Made by a program: the position numbers and the translations under genes. Below, in pieces: positions 1 to 7,252 of a stretch of DNA of 11,363 nt. Where the stretch lies: assembly GCA_021777365.1 (NCBI GenBank), contig JAJYDP010000105.1, forward strand, positions 1 through 11,363, written 5' to 3'. The notes under the pieces were generated by a model. It saw only the letters and a program-made list of their open reading frames with translations, was not told the origin of the DNA and searched no databases. Position 1 is the stretch's first letter; every line of letters starts with the position of its first letter. The stretch is from Chloroflexota bacterium (GTDB lineage: Bacteria; Chloroflexota; Limnocylindria; Limnocylindrales; CSP1-4).

Positions 1-516
1 GCCCGAGGACTGCCATGCGCTCGCGCCCTGCAGGGCGACGACGTCCGAGAGCGAGACCGAGAGTACCGGCCGACGGATCGGCTCGATCCGCGTCACCCCG
101 GGCACGGAGGCGAGGGCGTCGAGCGTCGACACCGGCGCGTACGCCTCGAATCCGCGCGCGTCCTGGTTCGCGACCCGGCCGCCCAGCGCGACGAGGCGAT
201 CCTCGGCGGCGGCGCGGGCCGGGCCGGCGGTCGTGACGGAGACGGCGACCTCCGGGCCCGCGGGTCCCAGGGCGGTCAGCAGGTCCGACGCAGCGGAGGC
301 CCCGCTCGAGGCCCCCAGCGCGGCGGCGTGCTCGCGGGCGGACGGAACGACCAGCGCCAGGCCCCCGCGCAGGACCGGTGATTCACCTGCAGGCCGCAAG
401 GGGACGATTCGCGCGGACGGAGTTGCCGCCCCGACCGCCCCCGCCGCGAGCGGCGGCGGCACGAGCAGGGCGACAAGGGCGGCGACCGCGAGCGCGAGCG
501 ATCGGTTCCGTCCCAC
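1..516 (-). CDS. Secreted subtilisin-like (S8) serine protease, N-terminal part, truncated by window edge
   Basis: The reverse-strand frame is open from base 540 to base 1 and leaves the window without a stop, so only the first 172 or so residues are seen. The GTG at 514-516 is chosen as start because GGGAG (minus strand of 523-527) sits six bases upstream; the in-frame ATG at 538-540 has no such site. From the GTG the protein begins with a short basic stretch (GRNR), then a hydrophobic signal segment rich in A, L and V ending near LAAGAVGA. The next 120 residues resemble an I9-type propeptide: a strand around GGLALVVPS, AEDRLVALGGRV, then VTRIEPI. The visible end, VVALQGASAWQSSG, matches the 'GA..AW...G' segment that precedes the first catalytic Asp in many S8 proteases. 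No catalytic residue lies in the window, so the family call rests on propeptide and segment pattern. It is last of three minus-strand genes, 95 bases below the preceding stop. Confidence 0.6.
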   Translation of the reverse strand, partial: MGRNRSLALAVAALVALLVPPPLAAGAVGAATPSARIVPLRPAGESPVLRGGLALVVPSAREHAAALGASSGASAASDLLTALGPAGPEVAVSVTTAGPARAAAEDRLVALGGRVANQDARGFEAYAPVSTLDALASVPGVTRIEPIRRPVLSVSLSDVVALQGASAWQSSG

Positions 517-581
517 CAGCTTCTCCCGGAGGGGACGCATCGGGCCGGCCGTGGTTCGGCGCTGCGTGCGTTCCCCGCTGG

Positions 582-587
582 AGGATA
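582..587 (-). promoter_or_regulatory. -10-like TATCCT upstream of the S8 protease gene
   Basis: On the minus strand the sequence reads GGCTATCCTCC, a TANNNT hexamer 65 bases before the GTG start (41 before the alternative ATG). The same GGCTATCCT string lies upstream of the PBP2 gene at 3130-3135. No convincing -35 box was found, so this is only a candidate. Confidence 0.3.
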
Positions 588-611
588 GCCGGTGGGCGGC
601 CGGTCACGCCA

Positions 612-1085
612 TCAGCCACCCGCGCTCGCGGGATCCGTTCCCAGGAGCATCCGCATGAGGATCTCCGGCGCCTCGTTGCTCTGGCGCGCGACGAGCCGGA
701 CGATCCGCCCGGGATCGCCGCGCGTCGCCCGCAGCTGGCGGGCCGGCAGCCCGGGCCAGAGCGCGCGTGCCCGCGCCATGAGCACCTGTGCCGCTCCCTC
801 GACGATCGCGCCCCCGGCGACCGGGCCCGACGCGGCGAACGGGGTCGCCCGCGCATCGCTGCGCGCGGGGAGCCGGGCGCTGCGACTGCCGCCCGGACCG
901 CCCTGCGCGGGGATCCCGACGCGCCGGAAGCGCGATGCCGTGCGCGGATCGCCGGCGGCGGTGCGGGACGTGCCCGGCCCCGCGGGGGCCTCCCACCACG
1001 ACGATCCGGGGCGCGCCATGTCGCCCGACCCGGCGCGGTCCGGCGTGCCCACCCCCCACTGGCCGATGTCGGCGGGTACGGCCAT
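612..1085 (-). CDS. Low-complexity hypothetical protein with helical C-terminus
   Basis: This frame encodes 157 residues that I do not recognise. It is treated as real because its codons show strong G/C bias at the third position and because the ATG at 1083-1085 has a GGAG Shine-Dalgarno sequence six bases upstream. Residues 1-100 are rich in Gly, Pro, Ala, Arg and Ser, with a WW pair in the 30s, and are probably disordered. The last 55 or so residues look folded and helical: AAQVLMARARALWPG, then GDPGRIVRLVARQ and APEILMRMLLG. There is no signal peptide, membrane segment or cysteine pair. It lies 117 bases downstream of the PBP2 gene and 95 bases upstream of the S8 protease start, all on the minus strand, so co-transcription is possible. 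Alternative reverse frames across the same bases lack the Shine-Dalgarno and are Arg/Pro-rich, as shadow frames in GC-rich DNA usually are. Confidence 0.55.
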   Translation of the reverse strand: MAVPADIGQWGVGTPDRAGSGDMARPGSSWWEAPAGPGTSRTAAGDPRTASRFRRVGIPAQGGPGGSRSARLPARSDARATPFAASGPVAGGAIVEGAAQVLMARARALWPGLPARQLRATRGDPGRIVRLVARQSNEAPEILMRMLLGTDPASAGG

Positions 1086-1202
1086 GATCGTCTCCGTGCC
1101 GTTCGGTCGCTGGCGGGAACGATGGCAGGCCCGGCCTTGCAGCGAGGTAACACGCGGCGAGCGGCCTTGCGGTCCCCTTGCAGACCCGGCCGCCGGCCGC
1201 GG
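1086..1202. repeat. Intergenic gap with three short CTTGCRG-type repeats
   Basis: The 117-base gap between the PBP2 stop and the next minus-strand gene contains CCGGCCTTGCAG (1131-1142), GCGGCCTTGCGG (1161-1172) and CCCCTTGCAG (1174-1183). A fourth related copy, CCGGGCCTTGCAG, occurs at 3151-3163 upstream of the PBP2 gene. No hairpin with a U-tract was seen. Whether these are protein-binding sites, degenerate repeats or chance in GC-rich DNA cannot be told by reading. Confidence 0.3.
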
Positions 1203-3077
1203 TCACCAGAGCGGCTTGATGAGGAAGGGCTGGCGGTAGTCCTGCTTGATGCCGTAGTGCATCTGGAGGAAGTACTTGACGATCTCGGTTGACGGATTGC
1301 CGAGGCTGTTGGAGGTGTCGTACGTGAAGGCGAGGATCGCCAGCTGCGAGTCGGTCTTGGCGAAGTTGCCGGAAGGCGAGACGAAGCCCACGAACCACGA
1401 GTGGAACGGGAGGTGGCCGCCGATGCGGACCGTGCCGTACTGGGCCGTGCCGGTCTTGCCGGCCACGTAGAGGGGCATGTCGACGACGTTCCCGGTGTGC
1501 CGGATCACGACGGCCTCGCGGGCGGCCTCGCGGATGTAGGTGAGCACCCACGACGGCACGTTGACCTGCCAGCGCAGCTTCGGGGCGAACGACTGGACGA
1601 CCTGCCCGGTCGGCGAGAGGATTCCCTTCACGATCTGCGGCTGGTAGAGCTTGCCGCCGTTCGCCAGCGCGCAGTAGGCGTCGAGCATCTCGATGGGAGT
1701 CACCGCGTCGTAGCCCTGCCCGATGCCCGCCAGGTAGGTCTCGCCGGGATAGATGGGCTGCCCGAACGTCTGCATCTTCCAGGCGTTCGAGGGCACGATC
1801 CCGCTCGCCTCCCCGGGCAGGTCGATCCCGGTCGGGGTGCCGAAGCCGAACTGGTGCGCGTAGTAGGCCATCCGGTCGATCCCCGCCAGGGCCGCCGCCT
1901 GGTAGAAGAACGTGTCGGAGGACTGCGCGTAGGCGCCCGCCACGGTGAGCGGCCCGAAGCCCACCCCGTTCCAGTCGCGGAAGGTCTGGCCATCGAGCGT
2001 GATGGACCCGTACGTCTGCAGCGTCTGGTTCGGTCCCAGCTTGTGGTCGGCCAGCACCGCGCTCGCCGTGACGAGCTTGTACGTGGAGCCGGGCGGGTAG
2101 ATCTCGCCGATCGCGTGGTCCAGCAGCGGTTCGTAGGGGTTGTTGAGCAGCGCCTGGTAGGCCTGCGTTGAGATCCCCTGCTCGAACGTGTTGTCGTTGT
2201 ACGTGGGCAGGCTGACCATCGCGAGAACCTGGCCGTTCTGGGGGTTCATCACGATGACGACCCCCTCCTTGAGCCCGGCCGTCTGCAGGCCCCATTCCAG
2301 CGCCTTCTGCGCCTGCTCCTGCATCGTCAGGTCGATCGAGAGCTGCAGCGTGTCGCCCGCCTGCGGCTGCTTCAGCGTCCCGAGCACCTGGACGGGCCGC
2401 CCGGTGGCGTCGCGCTCCACCTCCTGGACGCCGTACGTCCCGCGGAGCTGCTGCTCGTACTGCGCCTCCAGCCCGGCCTGCCCGACCATGTCGTTCGGGA
2501 GGTAGCCCTGCGACTGGAGGACCTTGAGCTCCGCCGCGCTGATCGGCCCCGTGTAGCCCAGGATCTGCGACAGCAGGGAGCCGTACAGGTAGTCGCGGCG
2601 CGAGTCCACCACCACCTGGACGCCCGGCAGCTCCAGGTGATCCTCCGCGATCAGTTCCGCGGTGGCGGACGAGACGTTCGTGGCGATCTTGACCCCGTCG
2701 AAGATGGCGCCCGCGTTCGCGTTGATCGTCTCGTTGATCTGGGTCGTCGAGATGCCGAGGAGCTGCGCCAGCTGGCTCACGACACCGCCGCGCTCGGGGT
2801 AGGGCAGGTCCGCCGGGATCACCTCGATCGCGTACGTGGGCACGTTCTCGACGAGCGGGTGGCCGTTCCGGTCGACGATGATCCCGCGCGTCGACTCGAT
2901 CGGCTCCAGGGACGTCATGTTCGACTGGGCGGCCGCGTCGTACTGCGCGCCCTGCACGACCTGGAGGTAGGCGAGGCGGGCCGTGAACGTGCCCAGGATC
3001 AGCACCACCACCAGCCCGAACGCCACGAACCGCGCGGGAGAGCGCGGACGCCGGGACGGGTCGCCGACAGGGGTCAT
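1203..3077 (-). CDS. mrdA: Class B penicillin-binding protein 2 (peptidoglycan D,D-transpeptidase)
   Basis: A 624-residue class B PBP that cross-links peptidoglycan peptides on the outer face of the membrane, usually with a RodA-type glycosyltransferase. A single N-terminal membrane anchor spans about residues 17-37. A dimerisation/pedestal region follows, including the conserved RGIIVDRNG at 64-72. The transpeptidase domain starts near residue 240. All three penicillin-binding motifs are present: S331-T-Y-K334 (acyl-enzyme Ser and Lys), S386-S-D388 in the SxN position (the S-x-D form is usual for PBP2) and K541-T-G543. Length and order match PBP2/MrdA rather than the longer FtsI types, and no PASTA domain is present at the C-terminus, which ends IKPLW. 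The ATG at 3075-3077 has no strong Shine-Dalgarno. A candidate -10 lies at 3130-3135. The usual neighbours mreBCD and rodA are absent from this window, so the elongation role is inferred from sequence type alone. Confidence 0.93.
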   Translation of the reverse strand: MTPVGDPSRRPRSPARFVAFGLVVVLILGTFTARLAYLQVVQGAQYDAAAQSNMTSLEPIESTRGIIVDRNGHPLVENVPTYAIEVIPADLPYPERGGVVSQLAQLLGISTTQINETINANAGAIFDGVKIATNVSSATAELIAEDHLELPGVQVVVDSRRDYLYGSLLSQILGYTGPISAAELKVLQSQGYLPNDMVGQAGLEAQYEQQLRGTYGVQEVERDATGRPVQVLGTLKQPQAGDTLQLSIDLTMQEQAQKALEWGLQTAGLKEGVVIVMNPQNGQVLAMVSLPTYNDNTFEQGISTQAYQALLNNPYEPLLDHAIGEIYPPGSTYKLVTASAVLADHKLGPNQTLQTYGSITLDGQTFRDWNGVGFGPLTVAGAYAQSSDTFFYQAAALAGIDRMAYYAHQFGFGTPTGIDLPGEASGIVPSNAWKMQTFGQPIYPGETYLAGIGQGYDAVTPIEMLDAYCALANGGKLYQPQIVKGILSPTGQVVQSFAPKLRWQVNVPSWVLTYIREAAREAVVIRHTGNVVDMPLYVAGKTGTAQYGTVRIGGHLPFHSWFVGFVSPSGNFAKTDSQLAILAFTYDTSNSLGNPSTEIVKYFLQMHYGIKQDYRQPFLIKPLW

Positions 3078-3129
3078 GGTGTGGCCGGAACGGACCCGGC
3101 CCGGAGGGTCGCTCGCATGAACGCCCGGC

Positions 3130-3135
3130 AGGATA
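3130..3135 (-). promoter_or_regulatory. -10-like TATCCT upstream of the PBP2 gene
   Basis: The minus strand reads GGGCTATCCTGCC, a TANNNT hexamer 52 bases before the PBP2 ATG and downstream of the tRNA-Leu gene. It would give the PBP2 gene its own start of transcription with a leader of about 45 bases. No clear -35 box is visible. Confidence 0.3.
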
Positions 3136-3246
3136 GCCCGACCCGCCGAGCCGGGCCTTGCAGAACCATCTCACGCGGGGCGGCCGCCGCCGTGCGCCCG
3201 TGTCGGCATCGAAGTGGCCTCGCCGCGCGCACCGCTGCGGGATGCC

Positions 3247-3335
3247 TGGTGCCGAAGGTGGGGTTCGAACCCACACGCCGCTCGCGCGGCAGCGGAGTTT
3301 AAGTCCGCCGCGTCTGCCGGTTTCGCCACTTCGGC
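3247..3335 (-). tRNA. tRNA-Leu (anticodon UAA)
   Basis: The reverse strand folds as a complete class II tRNA of 89 bases including an encoded CCA. The acceptor stem pairs GCCGAAG with CTTCGGC, followed by A73 and CCA (3247-3249 read in reverse). The D stem is GCG/CGC. The anticodon stem GCGGA/TCCGC encloses the loop CTTAAAC, giving anticodon UAA, which reads UUA and UUG leucine codons. A long variable arm with stem GCCGC/GCGGC and loop GCGA is typical of tRNA-Leu. The T arm is GTGGG-TTCGAAC-CCCAC. All stems are fully paired, and nothing suggests a pseudogene. Confidence 0.97.
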
Positions 3336-3343
3336 CCGGCGCG

Positions 3344-3349
3344 AGTCTA
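3344..3349 (-). promoter_or_regulatory. -10-like TAGACT upstream of tRNA-Leu
   Basis: On the minus strand TAGACT lies eight bases before the first base of the tRNA. This spacing would put the transcription start within a base or two of the mature 5' end. The -35 region is not clear (TCATCG is the best match at normal spacing). Confidence 0.4.
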
Positions 3350-3483
3350 GGGCACCGACCGTCGGACGATGACCCGCCTCCCGCCCGGCGGTTCCCTCCG
3401 TCCGGCCGCGCCAGCGTCCAACCCCCGGTCTCGCCGCACGGGCAGCGCACGTGTCCGCCGAACGACGTAGCGTTGTTTCAGGA

Positions 3484-3513
3484 TTGATACAGAATCGCGT
3501 CCGAACGTATGGC
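3484..3513 (+). promoter_or_regulatory. Candidate sigma70-type promoter of the arylsulfotransferase-like gene
   Basis: TTGATA (3484-3489) and TATGGC (3508-3513) are separated by 18 bases, close to a consensus housekeeping promoter, in a patch less GC-rich than its surroundings. Transcription would start near 3520, leaving a leader of about 28 bases that contains GAGGAG (3541-3546) before the ATG at 3549. If the ATG at 3522 is used instead, the message would be essentially leaderless. Confidence 0.4.
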
Positions 3514-3548
3514 GGTCACGCATGCGCCGATCTGATACACGAGGAGCC

Positions 3549-5105
3549 ATGGCAAGCCAGCACGGCAACGGTTGGACCAGGCGCCGCTTCCTGAAGGCCG
3601 CGGGCGGGGCGGTCGCCGGGGTCGCCGGGGTCGGGATCATCTACGAGGCGATCAACGCCGGCGGATCCGGGCAGGCCGCGCCGAGCGCCAGCCCCCGGAC
3701 GCTCGCGCTCGCCCCCTCGGGGGCACCCACGGCGACGCCCGGCCCGACGGGAACGGCCGCCGCCGGCGGCACCGTAGCCCCGTTCCACAGCCGGCCGGAC
3801 CTGGTCCCGCCCGCGCTGACGGTCGAGACGCAGCCGACCGCCGTCGCGCCCGGCTACGTCTTCTTCACCCCGAACAACGGAGGGGGCAGCGGGGGTCCCA
3901 CGATGCTCGACAACTCGGGCGAGCTCGTGTGGATGCAGCCGATCCCGGGCAAGTACGTGACCGACTTCCGCGTCGTCACGTACCAGGGCCGGCAGGCGCT
4001 GGCCTGGTGGGAGGGCGACGTCAACGGGGGGATCGGCTCGGGCGAGCACGTGATCGCGGACACGTCCTACCGCGAGATCACCCGGGTCCAGGCGGCGAAC
4101 GGCCGCAAGATGGACCTGCACGAGTTCCAGCTCACGCCCCAGGGAACCGCGCTGTTCTTCGCCGACGCGGCGGTCCCCGCCCCCGCCGTCGCCGGTGCCA
4201 CCCCTCCCCCGTGGCCGGTGCTCGACTGCGCCATCCAGGAGGTGGACGTCGCGACCGGCAAGCTCCTCTGGGAATGGCACTCCATCGACCACATCGCGGT
4301 CGACGAGACGTACGTGCAGGGATCGCAGGGGCAGGTGCTCGACTACGTGCACACGAACGCGATCTCGATCGAGGACGACGGGACGCTGCTCGTCTCCGCT
4401 CGCAACACGTCGGCGATCTACAAGGTCGATCGCTCGACGGGCGAGATCGTGTGGCGGCTCGGCGGCCGTCGCAGCGACTTCCGGTTCGCCCTGGGCGCCA
4501 CCTTCGGGTGGCAGCACGACGTGCGGCGGCGCTCCGACGGGACACTCACGATCTTCGACGACGAGTCGCCGCCCGTCCCGGCCCGCGGGATCGTGCTCCG
4601 GATCGACGAGACGGCCCGCACCGCGACGCTGGTCCGCGAGTACCGGCGCGCGCAGGCGAACCTCGTGCAGAGCCAGGGCAACGTGCAGGAGCTCGCCAAC
4701 GGGAACGTCTTCGTCGGATGGGGCAGCACGCCGTTCTTCACGGAGTTCTCCCGGGACGGCACGGTCCTCTACGACGCGACCTTCCCGGGCGCCGTGCAGT
4801 CATACCGCGACTACCGCTTCGAGTGGATCGGCGAGCCCGCCGATTCCCCCACCGTGGCGGTCGAGCAGTCCGGAGACGGCCTGACCGTGTACGCGAGCTG
4901 GAACGGCGCGACCGAGGTCGCGACATGGGAGGTGCTCGGCGGCAGTGACGCATCGCACCTCTCGCGCCTCGGCGCTGCCACGCGGACGGGATTCGAGACC
5001 GCGATCGCGCTCGCCGGCTCGCAGCCCGTCGTCGCGGCCCGGGCCCTCGACGCGTCGGGCCGGATCCTCGGGACCTCCGCGACGATCGCGACGACGGCAG
5101 GCTGA
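3549..5105 (+). CDS. Tat-exported arylsulfotransferase (ASST)-family protein
   Basis: The 518-residue protein opens with a twin-arginine signal: RRRFLK at 11-16 and a hydrophobic stretch AAGGAVAGVAGVGII, followed by a Ser/Thr/Pro/Gly linker to about residue 75. It should therefore be exported folded, possibly with a cofactor or metal. The rest fits the arylsulfotransferase beta-propeller family (Arylsulfotran_2 type): repeated blade-like units of the form 'GTLL...R.TS.IYKVDRSTGEIVWRLGG', plus GELVWMQPIPG. Conserved family-like histidines are visible at LHEF (H191), YVHTNA (H268) and GWQHD (H323). Characterised ASSTs move sulfate between phenols through a histidine; whether this protein does so is inference. 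The last 85 or so residues (from VEQSGDGLTVYASWNG) look like a separate beta-sandwich-like domain. ATG 3549 was chosen for the GAGGAG just upstream, though its spacing is short; ATG 3522 (nine residues longer) is the alternative. No sulfatase gene is adjacent. Confidence 0.85.
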   Translation: MASQHGNGWTRRRFLKAAGGAVAGVAGVGIIYEAINAGGSGQAAPSASPRTLALAPSGAPTATPGPTGTAAAGGTVAPFHSRPDLVPPALTVETQPTAVAPGYVFFTPNNGGGSGGPTMLDNSGELVWMQPIPGKYVTDFRVVTYQGRQALAWWEGDVNGGIGSGEHVIADTSYREITRVQAANGRKMDLHEFQLTPQGTALFFADAAVPAPAVAGATPPPWPVLDCAIQEVDVATGKLLWEWHSIDHIAVDETYVQGSQGQVLDYVHTNAISIEDDGTLLVSARNTSAIYKVDRSTGEIVWRLGGRRSDFRFALGATFGWQHDVRRRSDGTLTIFDDESPPVPARGIVLRIDETARTATLVREYRRAQANLVQSQGNVQELANGNVFVGWGSTPFFTEFSRDGTVLYDATFPGAVQSYRDYRFEWIGEPADSPTVAVEQSGDGLTVYASWNGATEVATWEVLGGSDASHLSRLGAATRTGFETAIALAGSQPVVAARALDASGRILGTSATIATTAG

Positions 5106-5225
5106 ACGGCGTTCCCCGGGGACGCCCCGGGGACGAGCCCGGAGGGCTGCGCCGGCCTCCCCGGGGGCGCGTCGCGCCTGCCGCATGGCGCCGCGCGATC
5201 CGCCCACGCATGGCACCATCCCGGC
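5106..5225. repeat. Tandem 11-bp repeat and GC hairpin between two genes
   Basis: CCCCGGGGACG is repeated twice in tandem at 5114-5124 and 5125-5135; each copy is centred on the palindrome CCCCGGGG. Just after lies an inverted pair, GGAGG (5141-5145) and CCTCC (5156-5160), extended by CCC (5138-5140) and GGG (5163-5165) across a two-base bulge. The position after the stop of the arylsulfotransferase-like gene fits a 3'-end hairpin, but no U-tract follows, so a factor-independent terminator is not established. Confidence 0.35.
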
Positions 5226-6533
5226 ATGACAGCCCGACCGACACCCATCGGCGCCGCGTCCGGTGCCGGCCGGCCGTGGCTCGACGCCGCCCTCTGGGCG
5301 ATCGTGCTCGTCCTGGTCGCGGCCGGTGCCGTGCAGCTCGTCGCGCTGTACGAGGAGCTGGCGGGCCCGATGGCGGCGGGGATCCACCACGACTTCCTCG
5401 CCTTCTTCGCGGCCGGCCGCCTCGTCCTGGAGGGGCGCCCGAACGACCTGTACGATGCCGGCGCCCTGACGGCGATCCAGCGCACCGTGATCCCGGCGCC
5501 GGTCGGGGCGAACGGGTACATGCCGTTCATCAATCCACCGTTCGCGGCCGTCGCGTTCGCGCCGATCGCCGCACTGCCCGCACAGCTCGCACGGTCGACC
5601 TGGGCCGTGCTGAGCCTGGCGATGCTCGCGCTCGCCGGTCTCTGGATCGGTCGGCCCCTGCCGACCGCGCAGCGCATCGCCTCGGCCCTCCTGGTGACCC
5701 TGAGCTTCCCCGCCTACCACTCGCTCGCCGAGGGCCAGTGGTCGGCGGCCATGCTGCTGGGCGGGCTGGCGGCGCTCTGGGCCGCCCGGCGGGGTTCGTG
5801 GCGCGCGGCCGGCCTCGCGCTCGCAACGTGGTGGCTGAAGCCGCAGCTCGTGATCCTGCCGCTCGTCGCGCTCGCTCTCGATCGCCGCTGGACGGCCGTG
5901 GCGTGGACGATCCTGGGCGGCGTCGCCCTGGTGGTCGTCAGTCTCCCGTTCGTCGGCGTCGGGATCTACGTCCAGTACGTCGGGTACCTGGTCGCGGTGG
6001 GCCTGAGCCACTTCAACGGCGCCGGCGCGGTCGCGCGGTCCGTCTGGGAGGGAAACCTCGCGACGACCGAGGGCCTGAACGGCCTGCTGGTCGGCTACTT
6101 CGGCCAGACCGCGGTGACCGCCGTCGACGCGTTGTGGGGCGCGCTCGCCGTCGGACTCGTCGTCCTGTGGCTCGTCGCGGCCTGGTTCGAGCGGCCCGGG
6201 TTCGAGACACCGCCGGGGCGACGCATGCTCGCCGCCGGCATCGGGATCGTGCTGCTCGTGAACCCGAACCTGTTCATCCAGGACACGGTCCTCGTGTTCC
6301 TGCTCCTGCCGGCCCTGTGGCCGCTGCCCGATCGCGACTACTGGCGGGCGACCATCGCGACGGCGGTCCTCGCCGCGATCGTGCTGCTCGACCAGCCGCT
6401 CGGCACGCACCTCTTCACGCTCGTGCTGCTGGCCGTCGTCGTGGTGCTGTGTGCGTCGGCATTCGTGACGCGCGGCAGTCGCCGCGCCGTCCCCGGCCCG
6501 GCAGGCGTCCCCGCGATGCCCTCCGCTGGCTGA
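5226..6533 (+). CDS. Polytopic membrane glycosyltransferase, GT87 (DUF2029)-like
   Basis: A 435-residue, very hydrophobic protein with roughly ten membrane segments; the first is about residues 20-42. It resembles the GT87/DUF2029 family, GT-C fold enzymes that use polyprenyl-phosphate sugars (for example mannosyltransferases of envelope glycolipids). Family-like features are the acidic residue in the first outer loop (D56 in HHDF), the following 'AAGRLVLEG.P..LYD' (62-77), YMPFINPPF (98-106), AEGQ (168-171) and WWLKPQ (202-207). The substrate cannot be read from the sequence. The ATG at 5226 has no Shine-Dalgarno site, so a short or absent leader is likely. It begins 120 bases after the preceding gene. 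The C-terminal tail after residue 415 is basic and then Pro/Gly-rich, and is probably cytoplasmic. An unrelated polytopic polymerase or PMT-like enzyme is the alternative, but the loop pattern favours GT87. Confidence 0.8.
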   Translation: MTARPTPIGAASGAGRPWLDAALWAIVLVLVAAGAVQLVALYEELAGPMAAGIHHDFLAFFAAGRLVLEGRPNDLYDAGALTAIQRTVIPAPVGANGYMPFINPPFAAVAFAPIAALPAQLARSTWAVLSLAMLALAGLWIGRPLPTAQRIASALLVTLSFPAYHSLAEGQWSAAMLLGGLAALWAARRGSWRAAGLALATWWLKPQLVILPLVALALDRRWTAVAWTILGGVALVVVSLPFVGVGIYVQYVGYLVAVGLSHFNGAGAVARSVWEGNLATTEGLNGLLVGYFGQTAVTAVDALWGALAVGLVVLWLVAAWFERPGFETPPGRRMLAAGIGIVLLVNPNLFIQDTVLVFLLLPALWPLPDRDYWRATIATAVLAAIVLLDQPLGTHLFTLVLLAVVVVLCASAFVTRGSRRAVPGPAGVPAMPSAG

Positions 6534-6658
6534 CGCGCGAGGAGCGCCCACGGCCCGTGGCGTGTGACATTCGGCGGAGGGTTGCCTCTCCGATGGAGCG
6601 GGTGTCGTCCGGCCGTGCGGCATGTGCGCACGGGCGCGGGGTACGGCACGCTGGGGCC

Positions 6659-7087
6659 ATGCACCCGCCCGACTCGCACCTGCTCCCGCCCCGCCGGCGC
6701 GGCCTCGCCACGCTGCTGGTCGCCGCCGTGGTCGCGGCCGGCTGTGGTGCCGGGCCGGGGACGGCGGCGAGCGCCCCGGCCACAACGCAGCCCTCGGCGG
6801 CACGGATCTCGATTGCGGGTTCGGGCCTCACGGACTCCGAACTGTCATTCTGCAACCAGCAGGTCTGGGCCAACCTCGCCACCGCCGCGGAGGCGACCGG
6901 CATCAGCATCACGCCGCTGTTCGAGAAGATCGCGCTGGAGGCGACACCCGGCGCGAAGAACGGTCTCGCGGCGCTGCAGACGGGGAACAACCCCGGAACC
7001 GCGGCTTTCGGCGAGGTCGCGCGGCACGACCCGGAGTACGTCCGGCTGTGCCTCGAGGCGGTCGCGGAATCCACGCAGGCGCCGTAG
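6659..7087 (+). CDS. Small putative lipoprotein of unknown function
   Basis: A 142-residue protein starting at ATG 6659-6661, found as the C-terminal part of a longer open frame. The N-terminus is a lipoprotein signal: PPRRRG, then LATLLVAAVVAAGC with a lipobox-like AAGC ending at C29, so the mature protein should be lipidated at C29 and held on the outer face of the membrane. A low-complexity linker (GPGTAASAPATTQPSAA) leads to a compact domain of about 90 residues (50-138) that is mostly helical. It contains two further cysteines, C65 (SFCNQQVW) and C131 (VRLCLEAV), near its ends that could form a disulfide. I recognise no family. No Shine-Dalgarno site is visible; TACGGC lies 11 bases upstream of the ATG and could act as a -10 for a leaderless message. 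Codon bias matches its neighbours. Confidence 0.7.
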   Translation: MHPPDSHLLPPRRRGLATLLVAAVVAAGCGAGPGTAASAPATTQPSAARISIAGSGLTDSELSFCNQQVWANLATAAEATGISITPLFEKIALEATPGAKNGLAALQTGNNPGTAAFGEVARHDPEYVRLCLEAVAESTQAP

Positions 7088-7236
7088 CCGCCCGAGGCGC
7101 GGCCCGTCCGCCCGGCAGCCGAGCGTGTGCCCGGCCCCCGGTCGGTCCCGGGTCCCTCGCCAGGTGGCGCGCCGATGCGCCGGGCGAAGGCCGTCCTGCG
7201 GACGCGATGACCGCGGCATCCTCCGCGCGACGCGAC

Positions 7237-7242
7237 TAGGCT
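7237..7242 (+). promoter_or_regulatory. -10-like TAGGCT just before the Ddn-like gene
   Basis: TAGGCT ends ten bases before the ATG at 7253. With the usual 6-8 base distance from a -10 to the start of transcription, the message would be leaderless or carry a leader of only a few bases, which agrees with the missing Shine-Dalgarno site. No -35 box is evident. Confidence 0.4.
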
Positions 7243-7252
7243 TGGCATCAGC

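Noticed and set aside
378..1292. A 304-codon plus-strand frame, plus a 141-codon frame at 233-658
   Set aside because: Both are Arg/Pro-rich shadows over minus-strand genes with signal peptide, ribosome site and codon bias.
604..3450. A 948-codon open frame on the minus strand
   Set aside because: It runs out of phase with the PBP2 gene, which has all three penicillin-binding motifs. Its product is an Arg/Pro/Gly-rich shadow typical of GC-rich DNA, and it also runs through the tRNA gene.
5210..6658. Long plus-strand frame joined to the lipoprotein frame
   Set aside because: The part before ATG 6659 is out of phase with the GT87 gene and Arg-rich. Only the portion from the lipoprotein signal onward looks like protein.
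4800..6803. A 667-codon open frame on the minus strand
   Set aside because: It lies opposite the arylsulfotransferase-like and GT87 genes, its composition is charged low-complexity (D, R, E, H, Q), and no family motif or ribosome site was seen.
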